This document shows, piece after piece, positions 44,901 to 59,500 of a DNA stretch of 64,000 bases; positions within the stretch are counted from its first letter, which is position 1; every line of letters starts with the position of its first letter. The notes under the pieces are model-generated. The model had not been told where the DNA came from. It ran no database searches and saw only the letters and a program-made list of their open reading frames with translations. Made by a program: the position numbers and the translations under genes. This stretch comes from Dama dama (taxonomy: Eukaryota; Chordata; Mammalia; Artiodactyla; Cervidae). The stretch is taken from positions 120,784,501 to 120,848,500 of the forward strand of contig NC_083685.1 in assembly GCF_033118175.1 (NCBI RefSeq). The letters are read 5' to 3'.

Positions 44901-47900
44901 CTTGTTCCCCCACTTCCATGATGGCTGCTTCTGCTGGGCAGTATGGGTTTTCGGTTGGGACCCGCCTGCTGAGACCTGCAGGGACCATGCAAGCCAGGGG
45001 CTGCCTGGGGCCCACTCATCATCCAAGCCTCAGGCCCAAACTCCCGCCAGACTGGCTGGCGCCCCTGCTGGCTGCCTGGATCCATATGGGTCCTCCCGGC
45101 TGCTCCCAGCCCTGCATCCTCATGGCTGCACTCTTCCTGCTGGTGTTACCGATGGTGTTCATCAGCTTGGGCCCAGCTTGGCCCTGTCCCCTGTCCTGTC
45201 CCCTCCCGCTGCCCTCCCCCCGAGGACTCCGTTGGCTCCTGTGGCTGCACATGGGCCCACCTGCTGCTCCCCATTCCCTGGGACAAGGTGGGTGTTCAGT
45301 AAACATCACCCGGGAGCCTGGGCCTGTGCTCCTGTGGCGCTCTCTCATTTACCAGCCGTATGTGACCAATATCTGGACCTCCATGCTCACCGGCCCACAC
45401 AGGGCATGGTGCAGGGCCCCTGGGGGCCTCAGCCCAGGGCAGAGTGGAGGTGCCCAGAGCGACCATGTGAACGTGTGTGGCCCAGCGTGGCAGTGTCCAC
45501 AGTGTCCCTAATGCCATCTCCTTGGCTATTCACAAGTTTGAACTGGGAGGCAGTAGCCTCATGTGTTCAGGGGGGAATGGAGGCCGGGAAGGCAGTGCCT
45601 CGCCGGGACATTCCCCCTCAGCCTGTGTTCTGAACAGCCCGTCCACGGCTGGTGGGAAGGTGTGCTCCTCCACGCGCTGGGGGATGTGGCTCTGGAGGGA
45701 GTGACTGGCTGGCCCTGGGGGCTTGCTCCCTCTGAGCCCAGGAGATGGAGGGGTAGGCGAGGCCCAATTACCATTCGCTGAGTGCCATCCTCCTGTCGTA
45801 GACACGGATGGAGCCGTCGCCAAGCCCGGCCACGATGAGGGAACGGTGGGAGTCGCAGGACAGGCTTGTCACGCAGCTGTCGGCACCTGTGGGGATGTCC
45901 TAGGGCCGACACAGACCCGTTAAGCACCCTGGTGTCAGGGCCCCACCCGCGCCAGCGGCGGAGGAGCTGGGCCCAGAGGGAGTCAGGCTCCATCTGCCTG
46001 AGTTACAGCCCGGGACCCCAAGGCCTGCGGCCCAGAGGGCAGGGTTGCAAACACCTCTGCACCCATTAAACTTTCCAACGTCTCCCTCTCTCCTAAGGAG
46101 GAGGATGAAGCACATTTCAGCAGGAGGAATCCTTGTCAGCTCCCTCTTAAACCTCCTAAGTAGTTCAGGGAAGGGTCCAGGAGGAATCCTGCTGCCCATA
46201 AACCATCCCCTCGCCTCTCCTCCTGGCAGCTGTAAAAGCTGGAGAAGGGCAGGAGGTGTGATGAATGCTCAGCAGGAAAGAGCAGGAGACAAAAAAATGG
46301 GCCCCAAGAGGAAGAAAAGTGCTTTTCCAATCAGAAGAGGTTTGCAGCTCCTCAAGGAAGAAATCCAACAGGGAAAGAAACCGAATCATTGTATCCGTTT
46401 AAAAGGTGGGAGGCAGCCTGACTGGGCCTGTTTTCCTCTGTCCCCACCTCTGGGGACACTGCCTGCTCAGAGCACTTCCATAGACCCTCATTCTTGGCCC
46501 TCGACCTTGAGGGCGAGCGGAGCTGAGGAGGAAGGCGGGGTCTGTGAGCACTGGCCCGCTGTGCCCCTGGGGAAGCCCCATGTGGGACGGTGTGCTCACC
46601 TGCACCTTCATCTCGCGGTCCGTGTCCCAGATCCGGATGATCCGCACGTCTCCCGAGCTCATGAGGAGGCCGGTCTCCTGCTCCCAGTCCACCACCATCC
46701 CAGCTCCTGGAGAGATACAGATGGACACCAGTGTCACCGAGGGAGCCTGGTCTGGGCAGTTGCTCAAGCAGCTGGTGCCAACCCATAGGGTGGGTCCCCA
46801 ACCCCACACAAGCTTGAGGTTGGGGTGATGATTCAGAGCCTCTCCGTATCTCTGCTGTTTTCAGGCATCTGCCAGAAGGACAGCAGCATCTCAGGGCCAT
46901 TTGTCCAAGATGCCCACGTTCCAGGACACCTGGGCATGACTGGCAGGTCTGGAGACTTGAGAAGGGATGTCAGAGACACACAGGTATGAGTCCTCTGGGT
47001 CCTTCAGTCCCCTGGGGGGGTGAACAGCTTTGTGGCTGCCCTTCATGGAGGCAGGGGACTGACCACAATCAGTGGTGAATGAATCAAGGGGTAGCCCTTC
47101 CCTCGGACTGGGGGCGGGGGCTGTAAGAACCTTCAGCCTCCCTAAGGGCAGCACTGACCAAGAGGGACTCTAAAATAAGATTTAATTTAAAATGTTTAAT
47201 TGTATTTCAAACATACAGAAAAAAGACAACAGAAATCCCTGAACACACCACTCAGATCTAAGAGTTGCTAATATCTTGTCATTTTTACTTTTTTTTTTTC
47301 TTGAAAAGAAATGAAATTTAAGACAATGAAAGCCTCACGTGCCCGCCCTTTCCCCTGATGAACTGTTCCCAGGTTGCAGGCATCCTCCCAGGCCTGTCTC
47401 TGTGCATTCCAATGCAGGGCCACGTGTCCAAAACCACAGAACATATCCCCGATGTCTCATAAGTTTCCAATTTCAACTGAGAGTATATTTTCTGGCAACT
47501 TGTGTTTTTCCTGTAAGGTTATATGGTGAGGTTTCACCCAACCCTATGAATGCAGATCTGGCTAATTCATATAAACTTGTGGGTAACATGCTCTTGGAGA
47601 AAGAGCCCTTCACTTCCATGACCCCCTGAGTTTGTAAGCCACACCACCCTGATGACATTTCCATGCGCCCTGTGCATAAGGAGGCGGCGGCAGCACCAGG
47701 AAGGGGACATGTCCATCTGCGCTTCACGCCTCCCCAGGAATGGCCATCCACTTCCAGAGTGGGTGCTGGCCTGCAGTCTCAGCAGAGATGGACACAAGGT
47801 ATGGTTTCCCTAAATCCTGGTCAGCATTGGTGTGTGAAGCCTGCATACATTAAATAATTCTTAAAAAATATTTTAATTAATTTATTTATATTTTTGGCTG

Positions 47901-50900
47901 TGCTGGGCCTTTGGTGTGGTGCAGGCTTTTCTTTAGCAGTGGAGAGCAGGGCTCCTCTAACGGCAGCGTGTGGGTTTCTCACTGCGGGGGCTTCCCTCGT
48001 TGTGGAACACAGGCTCTCGGCCATGTGGGCTTCAGTAGTTGCGGCAAGCAGGCTCTGTAGTTGCAGTTCTGGGCTGGAGGGCACAGGCTCAATAGTTGTG
48101 GTTCATGGCCTTCGTTGCTCCAAGGCATGTGGGATCTTCCCGGGTCAGCTTCGAAACTGTGTCTCTTGCATTGGCAGGTGGATTCTTTACCACTGAGTCA
48201 CCAGGGAAGGCCCCTGCATATGTTTTAATATATATTCTGACGCTGATGGTTTAACGCATATACTGCAAATATCCTCTCCTATTCTGTCACTGACATAACT
48301 TCATGTATGTTTTCTTTTGGTCACACCGAAGTCTAAACTGAAGTCACCGTGCTTTTTCATACATCTGTCTCTTCTTGTGGCAGCAGCTCCTGTGTTTGCC
48401 TCTGTGGTTTCCCCTTCTCTCTCTGGGAGTGCCCACTCTTCTCCCAAATTCCTGAGCTGGAGGGCGTGACTCTCATTTGTTCTTTTCTGATATGTTCCCT
48501 TCAGGCTACAGAGTTCACCTCAAGTGCCCAATCTCTCTCTTGAACCCCAGACTCTCATCTGTACACATCACTTCAGGTTCCTGCTCAGATCTGAGTCCCT
48601 TGACCCTTGCTCCAGAGACTCCCAGTGGCCTCCCAACTGGTCTCCCATTCTGCCCAAAAGGGACCAGCTTGGTCCTCTTAACTGGACCCTGTGCCTGGAA
48701 CGCCCCTCTCCTGACATCCACACAGCCCCTCCATATTGTGCTCAGTCACCTTCTCAACCACATGAGGCTACAACGTCTCCCTGTTCCAGAGGCATCACCT
48801 CCCACACACCCTGCCCCGTCCTTCCTGTTTTGCCAGCGGCATTTGTGTCTACTCTGCAGAAATGTCAGCTCCACACAACAAATGGACCAGCCTTTGTTTC
48901 ACCTTTTAGAATGCAGTCTCTTCACTGCAACACCCCTGACACCAGGCAGGAAGAAACACCTCAAAGTACCATAAAGGTTTCTGCGGGTGACAAGGCTTCA
49001 GGCATGGCAGATGAAATGGTATGACATGTGAACCCCACTTCTGTCCGGGAAAGCCCAGGTCACACTGCAACCAGTCAGCCCACAAGCAGAGCCTGAAACC
49101 AGGCCACTGCCTCCCCTCATGATGTGCCTGGTGGGCATTACGTGAATGAATCACAGAGGACGCACCCAGCCAGGACCAGACTTTGGGCACCAGGTCACTG
49201 CAGAGGCTCAAAGACTCCTAAATCCGTGGACAACTGCTGGGGTGGCCTGTATTCTCAGGCATGCTTAACAGTCTGCTGGGGGCTCCGTGTTGGCCCTGAG
49301 GGGTTTTCAGGAGCGGTCCTCCATTGAGAGCATGGGGCCAGGTGACATTTGGGATGCTTTAGGATCATGGAAACAAGTTGCAGAGAGTCTGGGGGGACCA
49401 CACAAGGACTGCGAGGGGTCTCAGCCCCAAGCCTCTGCAGGAAACAGAGAGGAGGCTGTGGCCAATCCCGAAGGAGTGAGAAGGCCCACCTGGCCTTCAG
49501 ATGAGGTGGTGGCAGCTTCCTTCTCGCTGCATCTCCTTCATGGTGGATTCAGAGCCGGTGGGAGCCTGCCCTGCATTAGGGCCCAGCCCAGTGACTTCAT
49601 TTAAACTGAATCCTTCTCTCAAATACATTTGCCCTCTGAGTGCTGGGGGTGAGGACTCCAACACATGAATTTGGGGAGATATAGCCCCCACTCCAGGCCC
49701 CAGTGTCTCCATCTGCAAGGAGGCACTGAAAGGTGTGTCCGTGTAGCCGTCAGAGGATCTGGGACATGGGTCACACGAGTTCTGAGCCCTGTTTCAAATC
49801 TGGACTTTCTGATGTGGACCATCGAGCTTCAGATTCTGGTTTAAACTAGTTCTAAAGCACGGTGAAGCCAGTAGAGATAAGAAACGGGTTTCCTAGGGTT
49901 TTCCCAAGGCCTGAGCATGTTGGGGAGGCAGGTGCCCCGCACGTGCAGACAGTTCTGGGCAAGGCTGCTTTCTGAGCTGAACCTGACTGTGGAAGCTGTG
50001 TCTCCTAAGACAGTGAGCTCCTATCCGTGGAAGAGCCTCAGACCAACGTGAAAACTGTTGGGATAAAAACAATAGTCTGCTCACACCCTGGCCCACCTCC
50101 AGGAAGAGTCCTTCCTGCATCTGCTGGCCCCCACCTCATTCTCCTGAGGGTCTGGGGTCCTGGCCTGTCCTCCAGCCCAGATTGGAATGCAGTCACTGGC
50201 TTTTCCCCTTGAGACCTTTCCCAGCCAAGCCTGTGTCTCGACCTCTAGACACAGCAGAGGAGAGATGATCTGACTCATCACGAGTTGGGAAAAGATGATA
50301 AAAAAGGTGACACTCTTCTTTGATGTGTTGAGCACAAGGAACAAAATTGATGGCTGTGATTTAAGTAAAACTCATAAGATAGGAACATCATGATCTCGAA
50401 CTAGAGTGCAGATTCCAATCACTTCGTTCCTGGGGAGCACGGCCTCAGCAGTGTTCCCCCCTACCCCATGCCCAAAGAAGTGACAGTGGTGCGGAGAGCC
50501 CCAGCCCCCTGGTCCCCTGGGCCTTTCCTGTTTTTCAGGAGCAGGCAGGCTGCTCTGGGCTCCCCTCCGGAGGGTCCCTCCTCCTGGTCCACGCTGCTGT
50601 CTTGAGGACACAGAAGGTGCCTAATGGATGGAGGCTGCATGCGTGCTGCAGCCTCCCCCCTGCTGGGCGGGCATCCTGAGTGCCCAAGAGCACAGTCCAT
50701 CTAGTGTGACGTTGCTCTCACTGCCTGGGAGCCAGGCGTGGGGTGGCCCTCGCCAGGAGGCAGAGACTTTTGGCTGACTTTATTCTGGATACAAGCCCTG
50801 CTTACATGTTCCTCTCCAAAAGCTGGCCAAAGAGGGGATTTCTTCATTAAAATATAGGCGCACGGTGCAGGGAGGGTTGAATAGCAAGCTCGAATGTGTA

Positions 50901-53900
50901 AGTCAGGGACCAGCATCCAGCTGAACCCATACCAAGCAGGCAGTGAGAAGAAGAAACACATGGTTTCAGAGGCTTAGGTCCCTGTGATGTCCATGATCAG
51001 CCCTCTAGGCTCAGTGGCCGGTCCAGACTGACCTCGAAGGACCCCCCTGGAAGTCTAGACTAGGCCCCTGAAAACCAACACAGGGATCTGACTTCTGAGG
51101 ACCCATTATGTGGACCTATGACTAAGGACTCATCACCCCCAACCTGAAATGCCCTTGGGAGTGATGGTTCTAGAACTCCAAGGAGGAGGGGCCAGTCCCC
51201 ACCCCACCAGCACATGCGAAAACCTCAGACCTGAGGGATGGCGACCCCCATTGTCTCCCCGGGGACGCAGACGCAGCGCCTCCCCATGAGGTAGGGTCTC
51301 TCAGGGCCTGTGAACACTTCTAGACAGCTGGCAGGTTCAGAGGCTCAGGAATGGGCTGGCAACAGAAATCTGGGCTGTTCAGGGGCAAATGATTTACCTA
51401 AACTTCAGTTTCTCACTTAGGGAGATGGCCCAGGACACTAGGCAGCTGCGAAGGATCAGAGCAGACCCGGTGTGGGTGTTCCCTGTCAGTGGGGCTGGGC
51501 ACACGTGTCCTGGGCGAGGAGGGAACTGTCATTCCCCGGAGCCTGTGTGCCTGCCCTGCGGGCCCATGGGAGCCACCACCCGGCCTTGCGTCCTGCCTCC
51601 AGCACTGAGAGGGCCGCCCACTAAGATTTGACCCCAGATGCCTGCGGCGCCAGAGGCGGCGTGCAGCTGCGACAGGAGGGCGGCTGTGGCCCTCCCACCC
51701 GCACGGGCCATCCCAGAGCTCTGTGGCTGGCGCCCTGCTCGCTGCCCAGCTGCTCCAGGCGACGAATACCAACAATTGACCAAGGCCCAAGTTCGCGTCC
51801 AGTTCACACACGGGTGCTCGATGATCTGTTCCCTGCCCTCCGGGGTCACTGCTGCCTTCCACGCAGGCGACAACTAGGGGTCAGGGCTGCTCTCCTCCAG
51901 GTGCCCCAGGGAAAGGCTGAGAAAGGTGTCCTCTGGTTTCTCTTCAGGACTTCAGGGAAAGTGACCCTGTCATTCCTCTGAGGCCCTTTCTGAGAGAAAC
52001 CCTTCTGGTTACCAACCCTTCTGCTGCTGTTGGCGGAAAGCGGAGGAGTGAAGATGGAGTCAGTCCTGGGTTTTCTCAATTTTTCCTTCATTTTGAACTT
52101 TTTACTGGAAGAGTCCTTTGTAAAATATTAAACTGTGAGTTTGTACGTTTGTAAGGACGTCTTGTTCTTAGCCTCCTGGGACCCCCTTCTCCATCCTTCC
52201 AGTTCTGATGGCACGAGGGACCGTGTCAGACCCATGGCCACCACTGCCTTCCTGCAAGGAACCCTTGTCATTGAGAGAGCAACTAAAGACAGACCCAGGA
52301 TGGAGAGTTCACCACAGGGCTGGTCACTCTCTAAACTCAGATGCTGCAAGTTAAAGGTTAAGAATTCTATCCGCTGCCAGGATTCATAAGGCTCCATCTC
52401 TTTACAATTTACCCCACTAGTGAAATTAGGAGAGAAAAGGAGTCATTTCGAGCGTGTGTATTTTAAGTTTGCCAACCCAGTGTATACATAGGCAACTGCA
52501 GATGGGCGTTTTGGTAACTATCAAACTTATACATGGATTTTCAGATGGAAACAGATGCTTCAAAAAAACTCTGCATTCAATTCTGGAAAGTATTCTCTTT
52601 TGAAAAATTTGGTGGGAACACAAATCCCACTCTGGAATGACACCTCTGTCCTAATGGAATCGTGAGACGTCTTCCCTTGGAGCCTGAGAGCTGCGCCATC
52701 CTCGCTCCAGCAGATGTGGACTGGGATTACTCCCGTTCCAAGGCTGTTGTGAGGGTGGCATGGAGCTCAGAACTGAACTGTCCTCTAGCCAGTCCAGAGT
52801 GAGGCCACTGAGGAGGCCGGGAGGTGCGCCCACGAGGCCTCGGCTCCCAGGGACGGTCCTGTCTGTGGCTCTCACTGAGTCTCTTTCCAGAGCTGCACGC
52901 AGCCACCTCATTCATCCCATGAGACCTGAGTGCTCAACTAGTGAGGTCTTTTGTATCAGAGGAGCATATGCGGATGAGCGAATAAGAAAAACCATAGGCC
53001 TGACCCTCTGCCGCCTGAGAGCACAGTGGGCAAGTGAATGTCACTGTGCAGAGCAGAGGAGCCGGCTCCCACCCGGCCCTCACAGATAAGGGGAAGGCAC
53101 TCACCTCCCTGCTTACTGTGGTCAAGAAAGATCGAGACCTTTCGGGCCAGACCTGCGAGGAAACAGGGATTATGGGCTTGATGAAAGGGGAAGCCGGCCA
53201 GCCAAAGCCAAATCAGCCAGAATTAAACACACCACAAAGAGTCAGGGAGCACCATGAAGGAAACAGAAGGAAGGGGCAGACAGTGGCCCGGGCCAGGGCT
53301 GCAGTCGGAAGAAAAGGGCCAAAGTACCTACGAACGTGAAAACTCAACATTTGGAGGTTTTGGCTAAAAAAAAACTCAAGATGGGAAATCAGAAGGTGCT
53401 GAGACTCAAGGAAAACATGACCTGACATGCGTGGCACTTCCAGCGAGTGGCAGTTAGTGGCCGGACACACACACTGTTAGTGCGGCCCGACTGGCAGGAG
53501 CTGACCCACTGGCCACAGCCGGAGGAGTGGAGGCAACCCTCTGTCTAGGTCCTGAGTGAGGACGGCTCTTCATTCACGAGGCCCCGGGTCGGTGAGGAGG
53601 CCTCCGGAGAATGGTGCTTGTATCCAGGTGACTGTGGACACCTTGGCCTGACAGTGGGTGGTACCACTACCAGTGCTATTTCAGAACATGGCTCACTCAG
53701 CTTCAGGGCATGGCCAACGACCCAGACTGACTTCAGTTCCTCCTGACCGTGGGGGATCCCCATGAGGGGAGTGTCCCCAGGCTAACTGCACATGCATGCA
53801 CAGGAGCATATGTGTTTACATGTGCATATGCATGTATGTGTGTCCATGCCTGGGTACACATGTACACACGTGAGCCAGGGGCATGCTAAGATGACGCGGA

Positions 53901-56503
53901 GACCCTGCACATTTCACACAACTTCTAAAAGGCAGGGGTTAGGGCTCCTGCAAGAAACAGTCTCTTTAGTCCCAAACCACTGGTTCAGATCTTTGCAAAC
54001 AGGCTGCCACGAGAGCGACTTGGTGAGTGAATTCTGAGCTGGAGAGCATACAGGAGAACCTCACAGGCAGAGTTTCCTCACCACTCAGGGAGCGCCAAGT
54101 CCTCCCTCCCACGTGCCTTACATGCCAGTGTTCACAGACGACACCCCCTATGACCTCTGGAACTGAAGGACATGGTGGGCTGGGCCTCACAGGGTGCAGA
54201 GCTGTGTAGGATCCCTTGTCACAGGCATATGGAGGAGTTGATGATGGCAGCCCCTCCCCTCAGGGTACCTTATCCCCCCTACACAGTTCCAGGCTGCCTG
54301 GGACCTGAGACCAGGCGGAGGACCTCCCTGTGGAACACAGGGAGTTTTACATCGGCCAGAGAGGTATCTGGAGCAGGGGGTGGTGGCTGTTGCTTCTGCC
54401 TGACAAGGTCCCAGGGGCCCACAACCAGGACTCTGAAGGGCCTCACGCTGCAGGAGGGCCTCCAGACACTGACAAGCAATGGCCTTAGAAGCTGCTAGTT
54501 CTTCCCCCAGAATCACAACCAACAGCTCTGTGATTGTGAAGTCAGAGGCCAAGATGAGTGAAGAGAAAGAAAGCAGGTACTAATGGGCAGAAGGCACCCA
54601 GAAGTTGGCAGAGGGGCCAGAAATCCATCAGCCTCACCCCTTGGTTACTGAGCTTAAGCTCCTGAAATGGAAATTATACCTCTCTGGCCCTGCTGGGGTT
54701 GCAGTCCCTGTGCTACAGAGGGAAGCTGTGGAGGCTGGAGGGTGCAGGGGTGCCTGGTTCTTGGGGTGCCCGTCCCAGGCCCTGCAACACACAAGCCCCT
54801 TCCTGTCCTGACCCTTTAAAGCAGCTGGCCTCCCAGGTGCCCTGCCCCTTCTACTTTCCACTCCTCCAGAAAGAACAAGGAAGTAACATCTTCCTTTTTG
54901 CTAAGTCCACTGCTGCCTGGTCAAACGAACTCTGGCTTAGCCGCCAAGGAGTGCCCGCCCAAAGCCCCCCTCACCCCACCTGCTGACAAAGACTTGGAGG
55001 CAAGACCCTCATCAGCCCTCACCAACAATGCCTGTCATGGGAGATTTCTGAGACCGAGGAAAGGGGGCGGGTCCAGCAGGAAGGAGTCTGTAGGAAACAC
55101 GTCTGTCTACACCAGTGGAACCCATTCTCAAGGAAGGGTTGCAGCACACACCTGGGCCAGGAGCGCCCCCCCCACAGGTGATGTTTGGGGGAGACAAGTG
55201 CAGGGGCGCCCCAGGGCTGTACTGCTGTCACCTCAGCTAGACCCCGTCACCCCACCTGCGTGCTGTCTCCTGCACAGGCAGCTCCTCTCACCTTCACTGG
55301 AGCAAAGGCAAGTGACATTGTGGGCAAATAACCACAGATACATCATTTGGGGGTGGCAGGTATTTGGGGTAGGTGGGCCGTTGCAAAAGGAAAAGGCTAG
55401 ACAACAGCATATTCACTGGGCCACCAGTGGGCTCCCCACCTTCCCATCCTCTGGCCTAGCCGGAAGCCTGACCCTGCTCTCTACCAGCTCCTGCCTTCCC
55501 TACACAGGGGTCTGTGAAATGCTGGAGCCTGGGACGGGTTGCCTGCTGGGATGGCAGCACGAAGCTAAGGACTGAAGACCGCGACTCATCTTGACCAGCA
55601 TATCCTGCAATGTGAGCGTGAGCACCTGAGGACCACAGGGAGGCCGTCAGCCACCTGTTCTGCTGGAGCCTCAGCACAGGCCTGGGGTGGGGCTGGCGGC
55701 TGAGCGGATGGAAGGTGGGGGCGCTGCAGGGCAGAGAGGAAAAAGCAAGAGAGAGATGGAGGGACCCTGTGATGGCAGCTGTCATGCATGGGAGCACAGG
55801 ACCGGGCTCACAGGGGCCCAGGCAACAAGAAAACAGCTGTGGGGCTTGTGGGGTTCGATACAAAACTATTTTGTCCCTGAAGAAAATGTAAAAATACTTA
55901 AAAAATTAACATATAAAGAAGTGTCTGCCGTGGAGCTGGCCGTGCCCCTGAGGGTGCTTAGATGGAGGAGAGAGAAGCAGTCACCCCAGCACCCGATCAC
56001 CAGGGGAGGCCACACAGAGACCCCAGGTGGGCGGAGGGGGTGGGGTGATGAACCACTCTTGCCTCCATCTGGCACAGGCTTTGCGATCACTCTGGAGGGC
56101 GGCTCTGGAAATCCAGACCGATAGCCACGTAAATGCCGTGTGCACAGCAAGCGCCAGGCTGAGGGGTGCAGACCTCCCGATAATGGGCCTGGACCCAGAG
56201 ACTGGCAGCTGGTGCCGGCGTCTCTCACCCTGGCCGTGGGGTTCCACCGACAGGCAGCACACAGAGTGGCGTCCGGCGGACACTGCAGCCACACCTCCTT
56301 CAGCCCAGAGCAGGCAGGCGGTGCACTGGCCTCTCCCGAGGACCAGACACTACCAGGGTGCCCGCTGTGTGCTCATGAGAGGGGATTACTCTGGGTATGA
56401 GGGGCACAGGATGCAGCCCCAGGCCCCGCCGTGCCCGCGCTCTCACAAGCAACACACGCTTCAAGCCAAGGACAGGGGCTGCGGGCTGCTCAGAACTCGG
56501 CAA

Positions 56504-56547
<44 letters not shown>

Positions 56548-59500
56548 CCCCTTCACCTCGCTGCAAGCAGGGCCTCCCAAGAGGGAAGCTGGCTTGGTTG
56601 GGACTCAGGAGCTCCGAGTGGACCGACCTCCTGCAGGACCCCGGGAGCACCCACCTCGGGTGGTGGGCAGCATGTCCGAGAGTCCCTGCCAGGCCGTCAC
56701 CATTTCCGGGTTCTTTTCCAAATCAGCAAAGTTCTTCCAGACCCTGATGGCACCGTCATCTTGGGGAGAGGAGACAGGAGATTAAAACGCAGGCCTGGCT
56801 GCTCTGGGAAGAGGAGGAGGCCCCTTTCCTGGGGGTGCCGGAGGACACAGGCTGCTCAGGCCCACACCAGGCAGCCCGAGGGGCAGACAGTTCTCTCATC
56901 TGGGGAGGAGCCACACATAGGCAGTGTGAGACCCCTTCCGGCCTGACTTGGGGCTTCAGGGTGGAGCCCCCACCTCAGCATCCCTGATTTCCCCCACCAT
57001 CGTGGGCATCATCTGCCAAGAAGAGCCAGTCTCTCATAGGGACAGGGCCTCTCTCTCCACCCTGTCACATGACTCAGGAGACCGGTGGGACACCCCTCCC
57101 TGCCTCTCCAGCCCCAGGAGGGGGCAGAGGTCCCAGTGTTCTCCGGCAGATGGGCAGCCAGGTGGGCCTGAGTGTGGGCCACCACCTGTCTGCCTGTCTG
57201 TATGTCCTTCCTTCCTTCCTCCTGGTGTTGCTGCCCCCAGGACCCTGTTCTCTAGCCTCACTAGCCCCTCAGGGACAACCTGGCCTTAAGCTGCAGAGGG
57301 AGTTCAAGGTCATCTGGGGACACACTGGGGAACTCACGTCAAGCAGAGTCCCTGGCTCCGCCATCTGCTGACCCGCCCCTGATCTCCGCTGAGACGTGAC
57401 GCCTCCCTGCTCTAGAACTTAGGCCTCATGCTGCTTCCCCACTGGGACCTGACTCCCAAAGGGCCCTTGGTCCTTCTGCCATGTCTGCTGTTCCCAAGGA
57501 ATCACCTCTCTGCCTCCTCTCTGCGCTCAGATAGGTTCAGTGTGACCTGTTGTCAAATGCCCCACAGACCCTACTGGCTCCCGCACCACTTCGGGGGTTT
57601 GTCTTTCTTTTTTTGTTTGAGGCCTGCCGGGAGGCTGCCTTGGGGCTGGGGCTGGACTCTATTTTCCTGGGAGGGCTGCCAGCAGGACCTCTCCCCTTAG
57701 GTGTGCCTTTAATGATGGTGGCCTTCGCTTGGGACTGGTGGGTCCCCTTTATCAAAAGAAGCAACTGAGGTCACAGGAACCCTGCTGTCCATTCGTGCTG
57801 GGGTCCTGCATCTGTCCCCTGCCGCCTCTGCATCCGGGTTCAGACCCCCACCATGGGAGCCCTACTCACCTGTGGCTGTGAGCAGAAGCGAGCAATCCTG
57901 GCCATTCAGATACTCCATGGCTGTGACCCTTGTGTACCGAGGGTTTCCATTGTGGAAATAATCCAGCTTCTCCCCTTTCTCCCAGTCCCAAAAGCTTCAG
58001 GGAATAAGAGAGGAATATGGTGAGTGATCAGGGAGGTACAGATGAAAGCCACAAGGAAATACCACCTGATACCAGCAGGTAAACCACCAACAAACACACA
58101 GAGAAGGACAAGTGTCATCAGAATGTGGACAAACTGGAACCCTGTGCGCTGCTGGTAGGAATGTAAGATGGCGCAGCCGTCACGTAGAACAAGAGCGGTT
58201 CCTCAAGAGAACTGAACACTGAAGGACCATGTGTCCAGGATCCCGCCTCTGTGTACACATTTAAGAGATGTGCACCCAGGTCACAGCAGTGTCACTCATC
58301 ACAGCCAAAGGACGGAAGCAACACAAGTGCCCATTGATGGATGAAGGAGGAAACAAAATGTGATCCACACACATGGACCACTATTCCATCTTAAAAGGGA
58401 AGGAAGTTCTGACACCTGCTACAACACGGATGAACCTTGAGGACGGTATGTTAAGTGAAATAAGCCAGTCACAAAAGGACAAATACTAGATGATTCCACT
58501 TATTTGAAGTTCCCAGAACAGACAAATTCCTAGAGACAGAAAGTTGAGTGGTGGATGCTGGGCCTGGGGAGTGGGGAGGGGGAGTCGGTGTTTAATGGGG
58601 ACACAGTTTCAGTTTAGGGTGATGAAAAAGTCCTGGAGGTGGACGGTGGTAACGGCTGCACAACAAGGTAAAAGTACTTAATGCCACTAAACTGCAAGCT
58701 TAAAAATGGAGAAGACAGTAAATTTTATGTTATGTATGAAAAAGGAGAAGAATAAGAAATAGGTAAGAACTCTGTCCATTTTATCAGCTATAAAAAGAAT
58801 TGTCCTCATGGCCCTCTCCCATCAAGTGTGCGCTTTCTCAGTGACATGAGGGCAACAGTAGCTATGAGTTAAAGTGGTGTCTTGGTACTGACGCTTTCCC
58901 TTTGCACACTTGCTGCCCTTGCACTTGAGCGGGTCCGTCACATGCCCTGTCACTGGGGGGTCCTAACGAGCCCCTGTGCTCTGCTTTCTGTTCACTGCAC
59001 AAGAACAGCCCCATCTTAGTGCCCAAAGCTCCTGTCCTGGCCCACACGTAATGGTAGTCAGGCTTCTGGAGCGCCTGTGGTAACGTGGCCAAGTGCAGCT
59101 CTGGAGTGTGTGGGCAGCATCAGGAGGAGAGGCATCAGCTGGCAAGTTCTCCAGCCCCAGCCCCAACCCCCGACATAGCCCAAAGGCTTGGGGCGAGGAG
59201 CTTCCAGGCCCGGAGGGGGCAGGGGGTATCCTGCCCACACGCCCTGGGGCTACCTGTTCTCCAGCTGAAAGGCCAGCCCCATAAGCGCCCCCGTACCAGA
59301 TGCTGTCTTTGTCAGCGACAGCCACGCACGGCGTAAAGGGGTGAAACTTGACCACGGAGGGGACGCCAGGGTTCCTGTTCAGAAATATCTGGTCATCCAG
59401 CCTTGTGATACCTGCCGAGGGAAACACATGACAATGGGCCTCAATTTGCAGTAAATGTCAATGACGTGTTTTACAAAGGCTGACACCAGCCGCTCCTGTC

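Larger units (their letters stand above)
46707..56654 (-). other. RPTOR: RPTOR large intron, 9.9 kb
   Basis: The longest intron here. It holds a CHR SINE, an L2 remnant, a possible L1 scrap (47160-47640), a possible MIR (51340-51440), an alternating purine-pyrimidine tract (53787-53872) and a CA microsatellite (56505-56544). No extra exon, snoRNA or microRNA hairpin was recognised by eye. Confidence 0.6.
56760..59296 (-). other. RPTOR: RPTOR introns between 56760 and 59296
   Basis: Two introns (56760-57869 and 57995-59296). The first has short CTGT and CCTT repeats near 57188-57230; the second is more than half filled by an L1 3' fragment. Confidence 0.6.

Noticed and set aside
44837..45633. 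Overlapping 224- and 260-codon plus-strand frames antisense to RPTOR
   Set aside because: They lie wholly in an RPTOR intron, begin in an L1 scrap and have no recognisable content or splice structure.
46045..46788. 247-codon plus-strand frame over a RPTOR exon
   Set aside because: Part of it is the antisense shadow of the exon at 46600-46706; the rest is intron.
56027..56785. 252-codon plus-strand frame over a RPTOR exon
   Set aside because: It runs through the CA microsatellite and the antisense of the exon at 56655-56759.
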